Shown piece by piece: positions 9,091 through 19,023 of a DNA stretch of 64,000 nt. Below the pieces are notes generated by a model. It was not told the origin of the DNA. It saw only the letters and a list, made by a program, of their open reading frames with translations, and searched no databases. A program made the position numbers and the translations under genes. The DNA comes from Magnetococcales bacterium (GTDB lineage Bacteria > Pseudomonadota > Magnetococcia > Magnetococcales > JADFZT01), in assembly GCA_015232395.1 (NCBI GenBank), contig JADFZT010000003.1, forward strand, positions 89,074-153,073, in the 5' to 3' direction. Each line of letters begins with the position of its first letter. Within the stretch, counting starts at the first letter, position 1.

Positions 9091-9690
9091 TCAAAATCCA
9101 TAGATATGGTGCTCCCATTTATTCGAAGTGATTTTTTTGAGAGCTTCTGATGGTTCCTCAACTTGAGGAGATGCCCCACTGTGGTTTACGATAAGTGACG
9201 CAACTTTTGGTGCCAACGTCTTAAATGCAACATAATCAGGATGTTCAGAAGAATCCCATTTGAGTGGCTTCCTGTCTCGAATGGATTGCCGTAATTGTTG
9301 GTAAAGTTGCCGAAACTTTCCAAGTACTTCAATATCTGAATTCGTCAGGCTTCGCTCACAAGCAATGCGCACCAGGGTTGATTCAAGGCGCCCTTCGGAC
9401 TCACAAATCCGAGTCAATAAATCGCATCTGGATAATTCCGGAAGCTCACTTGGGCCAACATCACGAATCAAATAGTTCCAAAGCTTCCAGATAGCGAAAA
9501 ACTCACCGTAAAGCAGATGAAAATCACGAGCCGTGGTTAAATCGTTTTCTTTCTGCTTTTGACGGATATTCCAGGAAACTGTCAGACCCTGACCAACGCC
9601 CCATGCCAATAGAAGAAGAACGAAGGAGGAGATAAACCTCAAGACCTCCTTCTGAAAAATAACATCAAACGAATCCCAAAGTGCCTCCAT
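9091..9690 (-). CDS. Hypothetical single-pass membrane protein
   Basis: 199 residues. One TM helix near the N-terminus (RFISSFVLLLLAWGVGQGL), then a soluble helical region with two Cys (SRCDLLTRICE) and conserved-looking acidic segments. ATG 9690 is preceded by GAGGGAAGAA. Codon use is more AT-rich than its neighbours, which fits an acquired gene. Convergent with nhaC (34-base gap). No family recognised. Confidence 0.6.
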   Translation of the reverse strand: MEALWDSFDVIFQKEVLRFISSFVLLLLAWGVGQGLTVSWNIRQKQKENDLTTARDFHLLYGEFFAIWKLWNYLIRDVGPSELPELSRCDLLTRICESEGRLESTLVRIACERSLTNSDIEVLGKFRQLYQQLRQSIRDRKPLKWDSSEHPDYVAFKTLAPKVASLIVNHSGASPQVEEPSEALKKITSNKWEHHIYGF

Positions 9691-9750
9691 TTCTTCCCTC
9701 ACCAACGATAATTTCTGTTTGGCTACGAATCATGTCCGACAGGCAAAACC

Positions 9751-10566
9751 TTACCCCACCACCCGAAAGGTAACCCCCCCCTTACCCGCCAAGCGCCGCC
9801 AATTTTCCAGAAAAGCGGTCAAAATAAGGGTGGTCCCCACCATTTCGGTCACCTCTTCCACACTGCGCATCAGGTGGCGCACCTCCTTTGACTTCATCGA
9901 CAGGGCCTTCATCAACACCTTGTAATCCTTGGTTCCTTCCAGCACGTCCAGAGCCACTGCACCGGCATAACAGAACAGGCCTGCGGCAAACAGCACCCAC
10001 ACATCCCGACCTTTCAGCTCCCGCCAGAAAAAAACCGTCATAAAGAGCCCAAATCCAATAAAAAAAGGCAAAACCACTATCTGCCAATAATAGCTGGGCC
10101 AAGCATCGATAGCCTGAACAAACAGACTTTTTTCACGGGCATCCTTGGCTAGATCCTCGGCAAATGAGCCCAACCGCTCATGAATCATGGCGGTATCGTC
10201 GATCCCGGAAAAAACAAAAAAAAGCGCCACCAACAACCACCCCAAAGCCAATCGCCCCCGCCCCTCGTGGGAGCGATACAGGGCAGCCGCAGCCGCCACC
10301 AACCCCACCACCACGAACTGAATGCTGGAAAACCAGGTGGGCAGGTTGGTCTCCTTGGTGATGTCCAATAATCTGCGGATATGTCTGGAATCGATGATGT
10401 CGTTAAAATAGATCAGACAGTCCACCCCAAAAAAAACAATCTCCACCAGCAACAAAAAATAAAGAATCCGGGTGACCGGAATCTTTACCTCCAGGTCACC
10501 TCCGCCTGATGCCGCCAGGTTTGGTTCCCTCAAGGGTTTTGATTCAGGAATATCAGGAGGGCTCAT
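9751..10566 (-). CDS. Hypothetical six-TM integral membrane protein
   Basis: 271 residues. About six hydrophobic segments (for example ILYFLLLVEIVFFGVDC, FVVVGLVAAAAAL, WLLVALFFVFSGIDD, VVLPFFIGFGLFMTVFFW). A motif SGIDDTAMIHERLG after TM3 places two Asp, a His and a Glu close to the membrane, and EEVTEMVG precedes the last TM. Its ATG overlaps the end of the upstream hybrid kinase by 14 bases, so the two are co-translated and may work together as membrane partner and kinase. Family not recognised. Confidence 0.6.
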   Translation of the reverse strand: MSPPDIPESKPLREPNLAASGGGDLEVKIPVTRILYFLLLVEIVFFGVDCLIYFNDIIDSRHIRRLLDITKETNLPTWFSSIQFVVVGLVAAAAALYRSHEGRGRLALGWLLVALFFVFSGIDDTAMIHERLGSFAEDLAKDAREKSLFVQAIDAWPSYYWQIVVLPFFIGFGLFMTVFFWRELKGRDVWVLFAAGLFCYAGAVALDVLEGTKDYKVLMKALSMKSKEVRHLMRSVEEVTEMVGTTLILTAFLENWRRLAGKGGVTFRVVG

Positions 10567-13033
10567 AGCGGGACAGAACTTCCAACAGTCGGCTTTTTTT
10601 GACTGGCTTGGTCAGGTGCAGATCACAACCGGCGTCCAAAATTTGCGTAGTGACCTCTTTGAGGGCGTGGGCGGTCAGGGCAATGATTGGGGTGGGGGGC
10701 TTGTCGTTCTCCTCCTCCCAGGCCCGCATGCGCCGAGTGGCTTCATAGCCGTCCATCACCGGCATTTGAATATCCATCAAGACCATGTCGTAGACCCCTG
10801 AAGTAAATTTATCCACCGCTACCTGACCATTTTCAGCCACCTCGATCTGGTAGTGGTTTTTTTTCAGGTAGGCCTGTATCAACAGAACATTGTCATCAGC
10901 GTCCTCCACCAACAACAGGGAAGGAGCCGTCTGATCTTCGCCAACACTTTCTTTTCCCAGGGCTCTCACCTTGCCAGGAAGTGGCGAGCTTTCCGCTGTG
11001 GTAGCCGTTGAAACCGGCAGGGGAATTTCAAAATGAAAGGTACTCCCCTCCCCTTCGTCACTCTCCACCTGGATCCACCCCCCCATCTTTTCGATCAGTC
11101 GCCGACAGATGGTGAGCCCCAGCCCCGTTCCCCCAAAACGTCGGGTGGTGGTGGCATCCGCCTGGGTAAAAGGTTGAAATATAAGCCCCTGCTTGGCTTG
11201 GGGAATACCAATTCCAGTATCCCTGACCGCAAAGTGCAAGTAATCCCCCTCCCCAGGGGAAAGACGGGCTTCCACCTCTCCGGCCGAGGTAAATTTGATG
11301 GCGTTGCCCAAAAGATTCAACAATACCTGTCGCACCCGATCGGCATCCCCCATCACCTCCTGAGGCAGATCAGGTGCTACCTGACACGAAAGGGCCAACC
11401 CCTTGTCCCGGCTTCGGGGGGTGAGAATGGACACACTGCCCTCAAGCACCATGGCCGGATTGAAGGGCTCCCGGATCAAATCCAACTGCCCCGCCTCGAT
11501 TTTGGATAGATCGAGAATATCGCTGATGAGGGCCAGCAACGCCTCCCCTGCCTGTTTGGAAACCTTCAGGTAGCGCTGCCGTTCCAAATCCGGTTCGGTT
11601 TCAAGAAGCAACTCCCCCATACCGATGATGGCATTCAACGGCGAACGAATTTCGTGGCTCATGGTGGCCAGAAAGGCGCTTTTGGCGGCATTGGCTGTTT
11701 CCGCCGCCTCCTTGGCCCGCTCCAAAGCCTTGTCCATCCGATTGCGTTCGATGATACCGGCCAAGGAGTTGGCCATAGCCAGGAGAAACTCCTCCTCCTC
11801 CGGATCCTGGGTGTGTCCCTGGGCCAGATAGAGGGTAATCACCCCCTGGATGGCATCCTTGGAGATGATCGGCACGCAGTAGTGACCATGGGGCTGCATA
11901 TCGGGAAAATGGTTGTCGTGGCGATGATCCACACCCGAAGCAAAAAGAATCTCCCGAGAGTGGGCTGCCCGTCCACAAAGGCAGTGTCCCATGGGCACCC
12001 GGGAACAAACATTGAGGAGGGTTTTATTGAGACCCCGATGTACCGCCAACTTCAAGACTTCCTCTTTCTCATCCAGGAGAAAAATGGCCCCTTTATTGGC
12101 CGTGGCGAGCCAGGAGCCGTTCAGGATCAGGTCCAGGGCTACCTTGAGCTGCTCGGCAAAAAGACCCGACTTCAACCCCAAGCGCAGGAGGGTGTTGATG
12201 GCAGTCCGGGATTGCAAAATCCGCTGGTTACGCTTTTCAATGCGCCGACGTTCGGAAATATCCCGTATCACCACCTGGACCAATTCCCGCTCCCCATCGT
12301 CAAAGTGGGCATAGGAAATTTCCACCGGTATCCAGGCGTCACCGTCACGCTGGATAAAAAGGGGATGAGCATCCCGGGACTGAGCGGTGCCTGTGAAAAG
12401 AGTCTGATAAAAAGCGGTCTCTTCCGGGGGATGAAGCCGGGTATGGTGTTGGCCGATCAGCTCCTGGCGGGCCTGACCCATCAGTTTTTCAGCGGCCTCG
12501 TTACACTCCTCCAGCAGCCCCGTAACCGCATCGGCGATAAAAATGGCCTCTCTGGAAAAAGCGAATAAATTGCGAAACCGCGCCTCGCTGCGGCGATATC
12601 GTCGGCGGTTTTCGCTTGCCCGGGCGTGATAGCGCAGGCGGGCGACCATCTCCGCCCGGTCCGGCAGTTTGATCACATAGTCGTTGGCACCCAAAGAAAA
12701 AGCCCGGGCCTTGGCTTCCGGCTCATCCTGAACCGTCAGCATCACCACCGGCACCTCCCGGGTGGCTGCGTTTTCACGATAATGGGAAAGCAGGGTCAAG
12801 CCATCGATCCCCGGCATGAAAAGATCCTGAAGAATCACCGTGGGGCGAATCCGAGCCACTGCTGCCATGGCTTCCGTAGCCTGGTTGCAAAAATGCAGCT
12901 CCATGTCGGGTTCATCCAGAAGCATCCGCTGCAACACGGCCTTGGTGATAATCTGATCGTCTACCAGGAGGATTTGGATCGGTTCCTCTCCTGGTTTAAT
13001 GGTATTGAGAGTGGCCTTGTCTGGGGGATTCAT
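10553..13033 (-). CDS. Hybrid histidine kinase: REC-PAS-GAF-HisKA-HATPase-REC
   Basis: 826 residues. N-terminal receiver (ILLVDDQ; phosphoacceptor Asp in LQDLFMP), PAS domain ([17 protein letters not shown]), a GAF domain carrying GHCLCGRAA and HGHYCVPI, HisKA with H-box [14 protein letters not shown], HATPase with GNAIKFT, DTGIGIP and GGTGLGL boxes, and a C-terminal receiver ([21 protein letters not shown] in LTKPVKK). No TM helix, so cytoplasmic. ATG 13033 is used; a GTG at 13048 is possible and neither has a strong ribosome site. A phosphorelay kinase with two receivers and an own sensory GAF. Confidence 0.85.
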   Translation of the reverse strand: MNPPDKATLNTIKPGEEPIQILLVDDQIITKAVLQRMLLDEPDMELHFCNQATEAMAAVARIRPTVILQDLFMPGIDGLTLLSHYRENAATREVPVVMLTVQDEPEAKARAFSLGANDYVIKLPDRAEMVARLRYHARASENRRRYRRSEARFRNLFAFSREAIFIADAVTGLLEECNEAAEKLMGQARQELIGQHHTRLHPPEETAFYQTLFTGTAQSRDAHPLFIQRDGDAWIPVEISYAHFDDGERELVQVVIRDISERRRIEKRNQRILQSRTAINTLLRLGLKSGLFAEQLKVALDLILNGSWLATANKGAIFLLDEKEEVLKLAVHRGLNKTLLNVCSRVPMGHCLCGRAAHSREILFASGVDHRHDNHFPDMQPHGHYCVPIISKDAIQGVITLYLAQGHTQDPEEEEFLLAMANSLAGIIERNRMDKALERAKEAAETANAAKSAFLATMSHEIRSPLNAIIGMGELLLETEPDLERQRYLKVSKQAGEALLALISDILDLSKIEAGQLDLIREPFNPAMVLEGSVSILTPRSRDKGLALSCQVAPDLPQEVMGDADRVRQVLLNLLGNAIKFTSAGEVEARLSPGEGDYLHFAVRDTGIGIPQAKQGLIFQPFTQADATTTRRFGGTGLGLTICRRLIEKMGGWIQVESDEGEGSTFHFEIPLPVSTATTAESSPLPGKVRALGKESVGEDQTAPSLLLVEDADDNVLLIQAYLKKNHYQIEVAENGQVAVDKFTSGVYDMVLMDIQMPVMDGYEATRRMRAWEEENDKPPTPIIALTAHALKEVTTQILDAGCDLHLTKPVKKSRLLEVLSRYEPS

Positions 13034-13241
13034 GATGACAAAGCCCACGTCAGGTTTGGTGAGTAGGCCAAAGGAGAGCGATCCAACCAGGAAAAAATGC
13101 CACGGGAACAGCGGATGGGGTAAACAGAACGTAGGTTAAAACGGGATAGCATGGGTGTGTGTGGGTAAAAACAGGAGGGTGCCGGGATGTTTGGACGAAG
13201 ACGGGAAAGTTCTGAAAAGCCCCCCACCCACTTAAAAAACA

Positions 13242-13272
13242 AAAAGACGTACGAAGGTATCGTACGTCTTTT
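13242..13272 (-). terminator. Intrinsic terminator of the probable 6S RNA gene
   Basis: Perfect 13-bp inverted repeat (13242-13254 with 13260-13272, loop 13255-13259) containing AAGACGTACGA. Read on the minus strand it is followed by a run TTTTTGTTTTTT (bases 13245-13234). No protein gene ends just upstream on that strand, which points to an RNA gene. Confidence 0.85.
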
Positions 13273-13277
13273 AAAAT

Positions 13278-13437
13278 GTCCCGCGGACGCCGTGGAACCT
13301 CCTTGGCCTGAACCCCGATTGTAAAGGGGATCCCCGATTGGCCGCACCAGGCGAACCTTGACGGCCAGAGCGTGGTTCCAGAGCAACAAAGAACGGCTCA
13401 GGTGGATCAGATCCTCACAAACGCCGCAGAACAATCT
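13278..13437 (-). ncRNA. ssrS: Probable 6S RNA
   Basis: About 160 nt on the minus strand between two kinase genes, directly followed by a strong terminator. The ends pair into a long closing stem (GTTCTGCGGCG with CGTCCGCGGGAC). Inside, CCTGAGCC (about 13404-13397) can pair with GGTTCAGG (about 13319-13312), the same arrangement as CCUGAGCC and GGGUUCAAGG in E. coli 6S RNA. A central stem-loop GGCCG...CGGCC is also present. 6S RNA binds RNA polymerase holoenzyme as an open-promoter mimic. The call is from remembered motifs and hand folding; 5' and 3' ends are approximate. Confidence 0.62.
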
Positions 13438-13624
13438 CATTCTTTTTCCTGTCTACTATCAAACACCAGTTGAGCGAAGAAGTAAACCATTTTTATCGCA
13501 ACACAAAGTCATCCAATGACCCTCGGAAACAGTATGAAATAATCCCTGTAAATTGCGGCATAAAATCAGCACCCTATCGACAAAAAACGGTCATGAACCA
13601 CCTCTCCCGGCAGAAAAAATGGAA

Positions 13625-15310
13625 TCATGATTTGGCATTTCGATAGTGCTGAAGCCAGTCGACAATTCCCTCCAGATGCTCCCGGGCCTTGTTTCGATCA
13701 GAGTTGCGGGCTGCCAACACCATCCGCAAAACCTCCCGGCGCAGGGCTTCATCACCAAACAACCCGGCACACTTTTTAAGCCATTGGGCGGGTAGATCAG
13801 TGGCGAGGGGATTCCCCCCCTCCATGGCGACAAGAAATCGACCGATTTCTCGCTCCATCGCCTCTGGAAAGGTATCCAAAGTCAATGTTTCCGGGTCCGC
13901 CTCCTGGGAACCATGGGAGAGGGGTGAGCCAAGCTCCTCCGGTGACAGCGGCACCTCATCAGCAAACAGTTGGTCCGCCTCTTCCCCATCGGCCACTTCC
14001 AGGGAGATATCCAGATAAAAACAGGATCCGCCGCTCTCCTGGTTTTCATACCCCACCTCCCCCCCCAGCCGTTCGGCCAGACGTTTGGCCAGGCTCAAGC
14101 CGATACCGGTACCGCCATATTTTCGGGTGGTGCCGCCATCCCCCTGGGTAAACTGTTGGAAAAGAAGTGCCTGTCTTTCCGGAACAATCCCAATACCGGA
14201 ATCAATCACTGCAAACCGTAAGAAGAGATGATCAGAGGGAGGCGTCCCCTCTGAGAGCGTCGATTCCAGTTCGGAAACCTCTACACGAACCCCTCCCGCT
14301 TCGGTAAATTTAACGGCATTGCCAATCAACTGGGACAAAATTTCCCGGATCCGTCGGACATCCCCCACCAGCCGATCCCCCACTTTCGGATCCACCTGAT
14401 AAAAAAATGAAAGCCCCTTCTCTTCTGCCCGCTCCAAAAAGGGCTGGATAAAACCCTTGAGGCTTTCCCGAAGAGCAAATGGATGGTTTTCCACCTTGAG
14501 GGAGCCGGTCTCCAGACGGGCAAAATCAAGCAGGCTGTTGAGAAGGTTCATCAAGGAGTCAGCTGCTGAGCGGACAATGTCCAGATTTTCCTGCTGATCG
14601 GCGTTGAGTTCCGACATCAAAACCAGATCGGTCATGCCGATAATGGCATTCATGGGGGTGCGCCATTCATGGCTCAGATTGGAGATAAAGGTGTTTCGAG
14701 CCCGGTTGGCATCCTCCAAATCCCGGGTCCGTTCCAAAACCTTTTCCTCCAACTGCTCATTCAAAAGTCGCAATTCCGTTTGCAACTGATTCAACTCACG
14801 ATTTTTTCGTACCGCACTTTCATACGTCGAGAGGAGTAAATTCAGGGTCCGGCGGCGGGTTGCCTTGATCAGATGGATCTCACCGGCAAAGTTGACCTTC
14901 AAGCCATCCTCGTCACCGGCATCCGTCTCATCCGAAGGGGCTTCCATCAGATAGCGGATGCGTGAGAGGAGATCATCAGGGTCGAAAGGCTTGGTGAGAT
15001 AATGATCCGCTCCAGCGCTCAAGCCCCGAATCACCTCTTTGGGATCATCAAGCCCGGTCAAAAGCATCACCGGAATGTTGGCCAAAGCTTGATCCCGCTT
15101 GATCTCCCGACACATCTGATAGCCATCCATCTCAGGCATGGCCACATCACTGATCACCAAGCGTGGTATATGGGTCCGGGCCAGCTCCAATCCCTCCAAA
15201 CCATTTTTCGCTCCCAGAGGGGTAAATCCAGCCTCCCGCAGGAGTCTCTCCAAAACCACCCGTTGGGTGGCGGAGTCCTCAACGACCAGTATGGACTCAG
15301 CCTTTTTCAT
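13625..15310 (-). CDS. REC-HisKA-HATPase kinase at the output position of the chemosensory operon
   Basis: 561 residues. N-terminal receiver (ILVVEDS; Asp55 in LVISDVAMPEMDG; K in LTKPFD), a linker with RRTLNLLLSTYESAV and a coiled coil (about 150-205), HisKA with His214 in [13 protein letters not shown], HATPase with GNAVKFT, DSGIGIV and GGTGIGL, then about 110 further residues ending in a helical tail. The start codon overlaps the CheB stop (ATGA), so it is translationally coupled to cheA-cheB. As the last gene of a Wsp-like set it stands where Wsp has the GGDEF regulator WspR, and its receiver is the likely target of CheA phosphate. This role is inferred. Confidence 0.85.
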   Translation of the reverse strand: MKKAESILVVEDSATQRVVLERLLREAGFTPLGAKNGLEGLELARTHIPRLVISDVAMPEMDGYQMCREIKRDQALANIPVMLLTGLDDPKEVIRGLSAGADHYLTKPFDPDDLLSRIRYLMEAPSDETDAGDEDGLKVNFAGEIHLIKATRRRTLNLLLSTYESAVRKNRELNQLQTELRLLNEQLEEKVLERTRDLEDANRARNTFISNLSHEWRTPMNAIIGMTDLVLMSELNADQQENLDIVRSAADSLMNLLNSLLDFARLETGSLKVENHPFALRESLKGFIQPFLERAEEKGLSFFYQVDPKVGDRLVGDVRRIREILSQLIGNAVKFTEAGGVRVEVSELESTLSEGTPPSDHLFLRFAVIDSGIGIVPERQALLFQQFTQGDGGTTRKYGGTGIGLSLAKRLAERLGGEVGYENQESGGSCFYLDISLEVADGEEADQLFADEVPLSPEELGSPLSHGSQEADPETLTLDTFPEAMEREIGRFLVAMEGGNPLATDLPAQWLKKCAGLFGDEALRREVLRMVLAARNSDRNKAREHLEGIVDWLQHYRNAKS

Positions 15311-16437
15311 GTTTGGATGCCCCGTCCCGGCTTCGTGCTTGTGGTGTGTGACAGACCGGTGTTGATCTGAACCGATTTCATCAAAAAGGGAGCTATATCC
15401 GTCACCGGCAGCACCACCCGGGCCGCCCCCAGCTCAATGGCCTGTTTGGGCATACCGAAAACCACCGACGAAGCCTCATCCTGGGCGATGGTCATGCCTC
15501 CGGCTTTGTAAATGGAGAGCAGCCCTTCCGCCCCATCCTTGCCCATACCGGTGAGCAGTACTCCCAGAGTCGACCGCCCGAAACGCCTGGCAGCTGAATG
15601 GAAAACCACATCCACAGAAGGACAATGACCCAACTGAGCATTGGGGATCATGCCCAGATCAGCAGGGCCGGGGATGGCAAACTGTCCCTCCCGATCCACA
15701 ACCAAATGGCTGCGTTCCGGTGGAAAATAGATCACGCCAGCCTGAGGCCTCTTCCCCACCTGTGCGATCTCCACCGGCATTTTGCAATGGCTTTTCATCC
15801 AGGAGATCATCTCCTCCAAAAAACCAAAGCTGATGTGCTGAACGCAGAGAATGGGGGTGGGAAAACGGGCTGGCAGAGAGGATAAAATGGTTAACAGTGC
15901 CTGGGGTCCGCCGGTGGAAGCACCAATGACCACCAGACGTATGGGCGTTTTGACCTGACCCTTGGAGAGCGATGGGGATGGACTCTTTTTTTCCGGAAGA
16001 GAGGCATAGCGGCTGGCGTGGCGGCTGATGGGCACCACCCCGGAAATAATTTTGATTTTACGAACAAATTCCTGGGCCAGGACACTCTCATCGGCAACGG
16101 TCAATCCGCCCCGGGGTTTGGGAAAGACATCTACCGCCCCCGCTTCCAGAAGTTCGAAAATATTGTGCTCGTTGGTTTTTTCCTGAACCGAAACACTCAC
16201 CACCAGAATGGGCAGGGGATGGCGGGCCATAATCTGCCGGGTCAGCTCCCACCCATCCATTTTGGGCATATGCAGATCGGTACAGACCACGTTAGGCTTC
16301 AAATGATTGATCTGGGAGAGCGCTTCAATGCCGTTGGCAGCGGTGCCCACCACCTTGATACCCGGCTCGTTTTTGAGCATTCGCTGCAAAACGGTCAGTG
16401 CTATCAGGGAGTCATCCACCAAAAGAACCCGAATCAC
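15307..16437 (-). CDS. cheB: Chemotaxis protein-glutamate methylesterase CheB
   Basis: 376 residues. Receiver domain (VLLVDDS; Asp54 in VCTDLHMPKMDGW; K107-P in FPKPRG) joined by a linker to a CheB methylesterase with the full catalytic set: Ser174 in GASTGGPQAL, His201 in CVQHI, Asp301 in GMGKDGAEG. Removes methyl groups from chemoreceptor glutamates, activated by CheA phosphorylation. GTG start overlaps the CheA stop; its own stop overlaps the next gene's ATG. Confidence 0.93.
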   Translation of the reverse strand: MIRVLLVDDSLIALTVLQRMLKNEPGIKVVGTAANGIEALSQINHLKPNVVCTDLHMPKMDGWELTRQIMARHPLPILVVSVSVQEKTNEHNIFELLEAGAVDVFPKPRGGLTVADESVLAQEFVRKIKIISGVVPISRHASRYASLPEKKSPSPSLSKGQVKTPIRLVVIGASTGGPQALLTILSSLPARFPTPILCVQHISFGFLEEMISWMKSHCKMPVEIAQVGKRPQAGVIYFPPERSHLVVDREGQFAIPGPADLGMIPNAQLGHCPSVDVVFHSAARRFGRSTLGVLLTGMGKDGAEGLLSIYKAGGMTIAQDEASSVVFGMPKQAIELGAARVVLPVTDIAPFLMKSVQINTGLSHTTSTKPGRGIQT

Positions 16438-18992
16438 ACAATTCTCCTCAAGGTATCCAGAAAGGTTTTCTGGTCAAATGTGGGTTTGGTGATGTAGGCA
16501 TTGGCCCCCACTTCCATGCCCTTACGCATATCCTCTTCCGAGGAGAGAGAGGTAACCAGAATCACAGGCAGTTCCTGATAGGCTTTGTTGGAACGAATGC
16601 GATGGGTCAGATCGAGGCCGTCCAGGTTGGGCATCTGAACGTCGGAGACCACGCCATCGAAGGGACGCCTGCCCAGCTGGGTCAAGGCATCCAGGCCATC
16701 TACCGCCACCACGACATCATATCCAGCACTCTCCAGAATCCGTTTTTCCTGGGTACGGGTGGTGATGGAATCCTCTACCAAAAGAATGGATTGCCTCCTC
16801 TCCTGGTCGGCAACCTCCTCCTCCGAACCCGACTCCCCCCCTCTGGCGCCCAGATGAGCGATGGTGCGTTTTTGAATGGTTTTGATGAGATCCTGGGGGT
16901 TGAGCACCATACACACCTCCCCAGAGCCCAAAATCGTTGCCCCCGAAACATTGCGAACCCGTTTCAGGATCGCCCCATGGGGTTTTAACACCACTTCCTG
17001 TTCGTCCAAAAGCTCATCCACAAACACCCCCAACCGCTCCTCTCCATAGCGGATGACCAGACAGGGGGTCAGGGGAGAGGGGTCCAAGGAGACCAGATGA
17101 GGGGGAAGATCCAGCAGATCCCCCAGATGCGCCACAGAGACCGGCTCATTATTAAGATCAATGGTATCCCGACCATCAATGGGAAAGACCGAATCCAAAG
17201 GAATCCGTCGTACCGTCTCGACATAATCCAGGGGAATGGCAAAGGTGCACTTGCGGGCAGAAACGATAAAAACCGGCGTCGTCGCCAGGGTGATTGGCAG
17301 ACGAATGGTAAACAGACAACCCGCACCAGCCTCTGAATCCACCTGAATGGAACCCTTCAGCCGCTCGACGTTGTTGCGTACCACATCCAGCCCGACACCT
17401 CGCCCAGAGACATCGGTGACCATGGCCGAGGTGGAAAAACCAGAGGAAAAAATCACCGACTTGAGCTGGGACATGGAGAGGGTTTCGGCCTCAGCTGGGG
17501 AATAAAGGCCATTTTTGACCGCCACCCGGCGCAAGGCATTGGGATCAAGCCCACGGCCATCGTCGATCACCTCGATCACCACATGGGTAGCGGTTCTGGA
17601 AGCTTTAAGCCGAACTGTGCCTAAGGGGGGTTTGCCCGCCTGCTGCCGCTCCCGAGGCATTTCCAGAGCGTGATGCACAGCATTGCGGATCATGTGCATC
17701 AAGGGACTTTTCATCTCCTCGATCACCCGCTTATCCGCCGTGGTATCCCCCCCTTCCAGGATCAATTCCACCTGTTTGCCCAGCTGCCTGGCCAAATCCC
17801 GAACCATGCGGGGATAGAGGTTGAAGATGGTGGAAAGAGGCAAAAGACGCAGATTGCGAATCCCCTCCTCCAACTCCCGGGCCACCATGTCCAGACCCGC
17901 TTCATCCTCAAAAACCGCATGACGCAGTTGGTGCAGACCGGCCCCCAACCGATCCAGATTGCTCTCCCCACCCTCTCCACCATTCAAACCATGGCCATCG
18001 GCAGCGTGGACTTCCCGCAGGCTCGTTTCCCAAAGAGCAATCGCCTCTTCGATCTCCGTGAGCCGCCGTTTGACCCGGGTCTTGACCACCGTGAGTTCCC
18101 CAGCCTGATTCAACAGCTGGTCAAGTCGGCGAGGTTCCACCCGGATGGTATCGACTCGATAGGACTCTTCATCGACAGGGCGCTGGCTACTCTCTCCAGA
18201 ACCTGAACGTTGGCTGCTCTCTTCAGAGTCTGAGGCCGCTGGAGTGGCAGAAGAAACGTGCTGAGAACCCGGTTCTGATCTCTGGACCTCCACCACCGGG
18301 GTCGGCGCTTGTACTTCCACCACCGGGGCTGGCGCTTGTACTTCCACCACCGGGGCTGGCGCTTGTACTTCCACCACCGGGACTGGCGCTTGTACTTCCA
18401 CCACCGGGGCCTGAACCTGGACCTCTACCACCGGGGCCGGGGCCTGAACTTCCACCACCGGGGCTGGCGCTTGTACTTCCACCACCGGGGCCTGCACTTC
18501 AACGACTGGCGCTTGAATGTCCACCAATGGGGGTGCGGATTGGGCTGGGGGTGTTTGATCGACCAGAGGAGGGGGTGAAATCGTCTCGGGTGGGGCTGGC
18601 GGAGCTGTTTTTTTAGCCCCTTTCCCCTCCATCCGGGCCAGGGCGTCGGTGATGGAGACCCCAGCTGGCTCACCGGTGACCGCCTCATGCACCAAAACCC
18701 GGATGTCATCCAGCCCCCCCATCATGTGGTCTACCACATCAGGGGTAAAAACCGTTTCCCCCCTGGAGGCTGCTCCCAGGACATCTTCAAAACGGTGAGC
18801 CAACGTCTCAACGTCGCCCACCCCCAGCATCCGCGCTGAACCTTTGAGGCTGTGGGCCTCACGGAACGCCTCCTTGAGCACCCCCTTGTCATCGGGATGC
18901 TTCTCCAGATGGAGCAGGGATTCGTCCAGCTTTTGGAGATGCTCTTCACTCTCCGCCTGGAACAGTTCCCTCAGTTCGACGTCTTCAATCAT
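16434..18992 (-). CDS. cheA: CheA-type hybrid kinase: Hpt-linker-dimerisation-HATPase-CheW-REC
   Basis: 852 residues. N-terminal Hpt with His47 in HSLKGSARMLG, then a Pro/Val/Gln-rich linker of about nine PVVEVQ-type repeats where a P2 domain would sit, the dimerisation region, an HATPase (HMIRNAVHHALE, DDGRGLD, GRGVGLDVV), a CheW-like domain, and a C-terminal receiver (ILLVEDSITTRTQEKRI, VSDVQMPNLDG, ITKPTF). CheA with fused receiver and without P2 is typical of WspE and other alternative-function systems. ATG 18992 is used with GGAGAG upstream; the longer TTG start at 19004 lacks one. Coupled to cheB downstream. Confidence 0.92.
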   Translation of the reverse strand: MIEDVELRELFQAESEEHLQKLDESLLHLEKHPDDKGVLKEAFREAHSLKGSARMLGVGDVETLAHRFEDVLGAASRGETVFTPDVVDHMMGGLDDIRVLVHEAVTGEPAGVSITDALARMEGKGAKKTAPPAPPETISPPPLVDQTPPAQSAPPLVDIQAPVVEVQAPVVEVQAPAPVVEVQAPAPVVEVQVQAPVVEVQAPVPVVEVQAPAPVVEVQAPAPVVEVQAPTPVVEVQRSEPGSQHVSSATPAASDSEESSQRSGSGESSQRPVDEESYRVDTIRVEPRRLDQLLNQAGELTVVKTRVKRRLTEIEEAIALWETSLREVHAADGHGLNGGEGGESNLDRLGAGLHQLRHAVFEDEAGLDMVARELEEGIRNLRLLPLSTIFNLYPRMVRDLARQLGKQVELILEGGDTTADKRVIEEMKSPLMHMIRNAVHHALEMPRERQQAGKPPLGTVRLKASRTATHVVIEVIDDGRGLDPNALRRVAVKNGLYSPAEAETLSMSQLKSVIFSSGFSTSAMVTDVSGRGVGLDVVRNNVERLKGSIQVDSEAGAGCLFTIRLPITLATTPVFIVSARKCTFAIPLDYVETVRRIPLDSVFPIDGRDTIDLNNEPVSVAHLGDLLDLPPHLVSLDPSPLTPCLVIRYGEERLGVFVDELLDEQEVVLKPHGAILKRVRNVSGATILGSGEVCMVLNPQDLIKTIQKRTIAHLGARGGESGSEEEVADQERRQSILLVEDSITTRTQEKRILESAGYDVVVAVDGLDALTQLGRRPFDGVVSDVQMPNLDGLDLTHRIRSNKAYQELPVILVTSLSSEEDMRKGMEVGANAYITKPTFDQKTFLDTLRRIV
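18285..18512 (-). repeat. 27-bp minisatellite encoding PVVEVQ repeats in CheA
   Basis: Tandem units of 27 bp (plus-strand core CTTGTACTTCCACCACCGGG) with shortened 18-21-bp variants encode APAPVVEVQ-type repeats between the Hpt and the kinase core. Adjacent copies are nearly identical at DNA level, indicating recent expansion or homogenisation. Confidence 0.85.
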
Positions 18993-19023
18993 GCCTCTCT
19001 CCAACCCTTATTTCTCAGGCCAA

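Noticed and set aside
13030..13440. A 136-codon minus-strand frame spanning 13030-13440
   Set aside because: Covers the structured RNA segment and its terminator; translation has no protein-like pattern.
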